The notes below the pieces were generated by a model, which did not search any database, was not told where the DNA came from, and was given only the letters and a program-made list of their open reading frames with translations. This document shows, piece after piece, positions 14,346-15,959 of a DNA stretch of 15,959 bases (position 1 is its first letter; each line of letters begins with the position of its first letter). The position numbers were made by a program, and so were the translations under genes. The DNA is taken from the NCBI GenBank assembly GCA_002319795.1, contig DCFU01000009.1, forward strand, positions 1 to 15,959, written 5' to 3'. The DNA comes from Megamonas sp. UBA1796. Lineage in GTDB: Bacteria; Bacillota; Negativicutes; Selenomonadales; Selenomonadaceae.

Positions 14346-15940
14346 GAATTTTAATCCTGATTGCTTTGGTTGTAGTAGGCTTTATTGACAGCGGACAGGT
14401 TGCTTTTGCTGCGGATCAAACGGAAACGCTTATCCAGCAAGGAACTGGTCTTGGCGGAAAGTTTGATCAGGATTTCATTACCATCGCACTTGGTTTTATC
14501 CATATTGCCCGTATCGTTGTAACGATTATGACCTGTGTAGCTTTAATGATGGTCATGTGGGGTATTGAGAACGGAAAACGTACTTTATGGAACTGGATTC
14601 TTGGCGTTGGACTTGCTGTTAATTTTGGCGCGTTTATTTATGAAGGTGGCTTTATGGATACGGTCAATCAGGCACAGCAGCAAGCGGGCCAGTTTACGCA
14701 GTATGTACCGGACTTAAAGGGCGATAATGACAGTCAAATAAACATCTTTGCAGGTTTCATGAACAACTACAGGAAAGGCATAATTGAACCAGGCGCTGCC
14801 GTTATATTACCTGTCTGTATGCGGATTCTTATTATTCTGACCCTTATACAGACGGCATGGGACTTGTCCTTCAAACTCATTTCAGGTGATAAAATCAAGT
14901 ATTTATTATCTGTTAGCATAAAGGTAGGCATTATTATGTTTTTTCAGATCAATTGGATCAATGGGATGGGTCTCATGACAGATTTAAGTGATGCGTTCCA
15001 GCAACTTGGTTTTATGATGGGAGGACAGACAGGGCTTACAGATCTTGACCCTGATTCCATTGCAAACAATGCTATAAAAATATTTGCTGCTTTTTGGGAC
15101 AAAGCAAATTTTAGTAGCTTTGGTCTTTTGATCATCAATGTGCTTAGCCTGTTCGTGATGGTTATCCTACTGTTTTTGACCAGTATTGAGATGTTTATGG
15201 CACGTATTGAGTTTTATACAATGGCAATTCTTGTTATGCCATTGTTATCCTTCATGATTACGTCAAAATTCAGTTTCTTATCCGATAAGTCAATTGGTGC
15301 AATGTTTAACTTGGCCATTAAATGTTGTGTTATTGCCTTCCTTACGACGATTATCGTTCCATTTCTGAATACATTTGCCGTTAAAGTGGCTGCAACCTCC
15401 AATCCATGGGAACAGGTCGGTATAGTGCTGCAGAGTGTCTTAGCAGCGATGCTGCTTTATATGTTGACCAAGCGTGTTACGGACTTGGTATCTGGTTTGC
15501 TCAATGGACAACCGTCGCTTGGTGGCAGCAATATGATCAGTACAGCAGGAGGGGCTATAGGTGCTGCGGCCAGTGTTGCAAGTGGCGTAGGTGCAGCACG
15601 AGGCGCAAGTGCATTGGCAAAGGCAGCTGGTGGAAAAGGGGGTATGTCATTATCGACACTTGCAGAATTGGGTAGAGGTGGATTCAATCGTAATCCTATA
15701 ACGCAAAGATATCGAAGTGGAATCAGTGGTATGAGCAACCTCAAGGAACAATCTGGTTCAAGAATGTTGAATTATATGGAAAATGGTAAAACCGCTCGTG
15801 GCAGAGAAATAAGTGGTGAATCATCTGGTTTTGGAGGAGGTATGGATGCTGAGAAAGCAAGGCTAGAAAGAAATTGTGAAAGTGTTAGAAAATATTCAAG
15901 TGGACCCAATAATCCATTGAACCCCAAAAATAAGAGATAA
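14342..15940 (+). CDS. trbL: TrbL/VirB6 polytopic inner-membrane channel protein
   Basis: This 532-residue protein (RP4 TrbL has 528) begins with a hydrophobic signal-like segment ending VAFA (about residue 23). Several membrane helices follow up to about residue 385, among them IARIVVTIMTCVALMMVMWG, LWNWILGVGLAVNFGAFIYE, ILPVCMRILIILTLIQTAWD, a long pair around FVMVILLFLTSIEMFMARIE, and IAFLTTIIVPFLNTF. The last ~130 residues are soluble and rich in Gly, Ala and Ser, typical of TrbL C-termini. VirB6/TrbL is part of the DNA translocation channel in the inner membrane. AAAGGAGG at 14325-14332 lies 9 bases before the ATG, and the start overlaps the previous stop (ATGA), indicating translational coupling to the second repeat protein. 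Confidence 0.92.
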   Translation: MRILILIALVVVGFIDSGQVAFAADQTETLIQQGTGLGGKFDQDFITIALGFIHIARIVVTIMTCVALMMVMWGIENGKRTLWNWILGVGLAVNFGAFIYEGGFMDTVNQAQQQAGQFTQYVPDLKGDNDSQINIFAGFMNNYRKGIIEPGAAVILPVCMRILIILTLIQTAWDLSFKLISGDKIKYLLSVSIKVGIIMFFQINWINGMGLMTDLSDAFQQLGFMMGGQTGLTDLDPDSIANNAIKIFAAFWDKANFSSFGLLIINVLSLFVMVILLFLTSIEMFMARIEFYTMAILVMPLLSFMITSKFSFLSDKSIGAMFNLAIKCCVIAFLTTIIVPFLNTFAVKVAATSNPWEQVGIVLQSVLAAMLLYMLTKRVTDLVSGLLNGQPSLGGSNMISTAGGAIGAAASVASGVGAARGASALAKAAGGKGGMSLSTLAELGRGGFNRNPITQRYRSGISGMSNLKEQSGSRMLNYMENGKTARGREISGESSGFGGGMDAEKARLERNCESVRKYSSGPNNPLNPKNKR

Positions 15941-15956
15941 AAGGGGCTGTGACAAA

Positions 15957-15959
15957 ATG
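15957..15959 (+). CDS. Start codon of a further gene cut by the window end
   Basis: The window ends exactly on an ATG. AAGGGG at 15941-15946 lies 10 bases before it, right after the trbL stop, much like the site used at 9036. This suggests that the operon continues. Nothing can be said about the product. Confidence 0.35.

Overview
The window is a single, continuous, plus-strand conjugation (type IV secretion, T4SS) operon of the P-type/Trb (VirB-like) family. It starts inside the trbI/virB10 gene and ends just after trbL/virB6, on the start codon of a further gene. No relaxase, replication, resistance, RNA, CRISPR or IS feature is visible, so the relaxase and the remaining mating-pair genes (virB8/trbF, virB9/trbG) must lie outside if the system is complete.

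Organism (inference): the machinery is of the diderm type, with VirB10, VirB5, a lytic transglycosylase and a VirB2 pilin. Translation signals are Firmicutes-like: strong AAAGGAGG Shine-Dalgarno sites, several TTG/GTG starts, and a moderately AT-rich base composition by eye. This combination best suits an outer-membrane-bearing Firmicute (Negativicutes), on a conjugative plasmid or integrative element. No sequence here fixes the species.

Layout: (1) 2-1081 C-terminal part of TrbI/VirB10; (2) 1101-3602 VirD4/TraG coupling ATPase with a long hydrophilic tail; (3) 3606-4577 VirB11/TrbB ATPase; (4) 4578-4608 a 31-bp palindrome; (5) 4679-5026 TrbC/VirB2 pilin with a cysteine-rich C-terminus; (6) 5041-5307 TrbD/VirB3; (7) 5317-5352 a strong hairpin; (8) 5380-6393 a paralogue of only the N-terminal domain of VirB4; (9) 6386-8875 full-length TrbE/VirB4 ATPase; (10) 8872-9015 a 47-residue single-span membrane protein; (11) 9036-11423 a large soluble protein made of about eight degenerate ~95-residue helical repeats; (12) 11438-12016 secreted SLT lytic transglycosylase (VirB1/TrbN-like); (13) 12034-12819 TrbJ/VirB5; (14) 12818-12873 two more copies of the palindrome; (15) 12894-14345 a second repeat protein that appears to use the same repeat, sitting where trbK sits in RP4; (16) 14342-15940 TrbL/VirB6 polytopic channel protein.

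How it works together: VirB11, VirB4 and VirD4 are the three energy-providing ATPases. VirB3, VirB6 and VirB10 build the envelope channel, VirB2 and VirB5 the pilus, and the transglycosylase opens peptidoglycan. What is not standard is the pair of large repeat proteins, the ATPase-less VirB4 paralogue, and the set of near-identical palindromes placed before the pilin gene and before the second repeat protein, which could let one regulator act on both points. These are the main leads.
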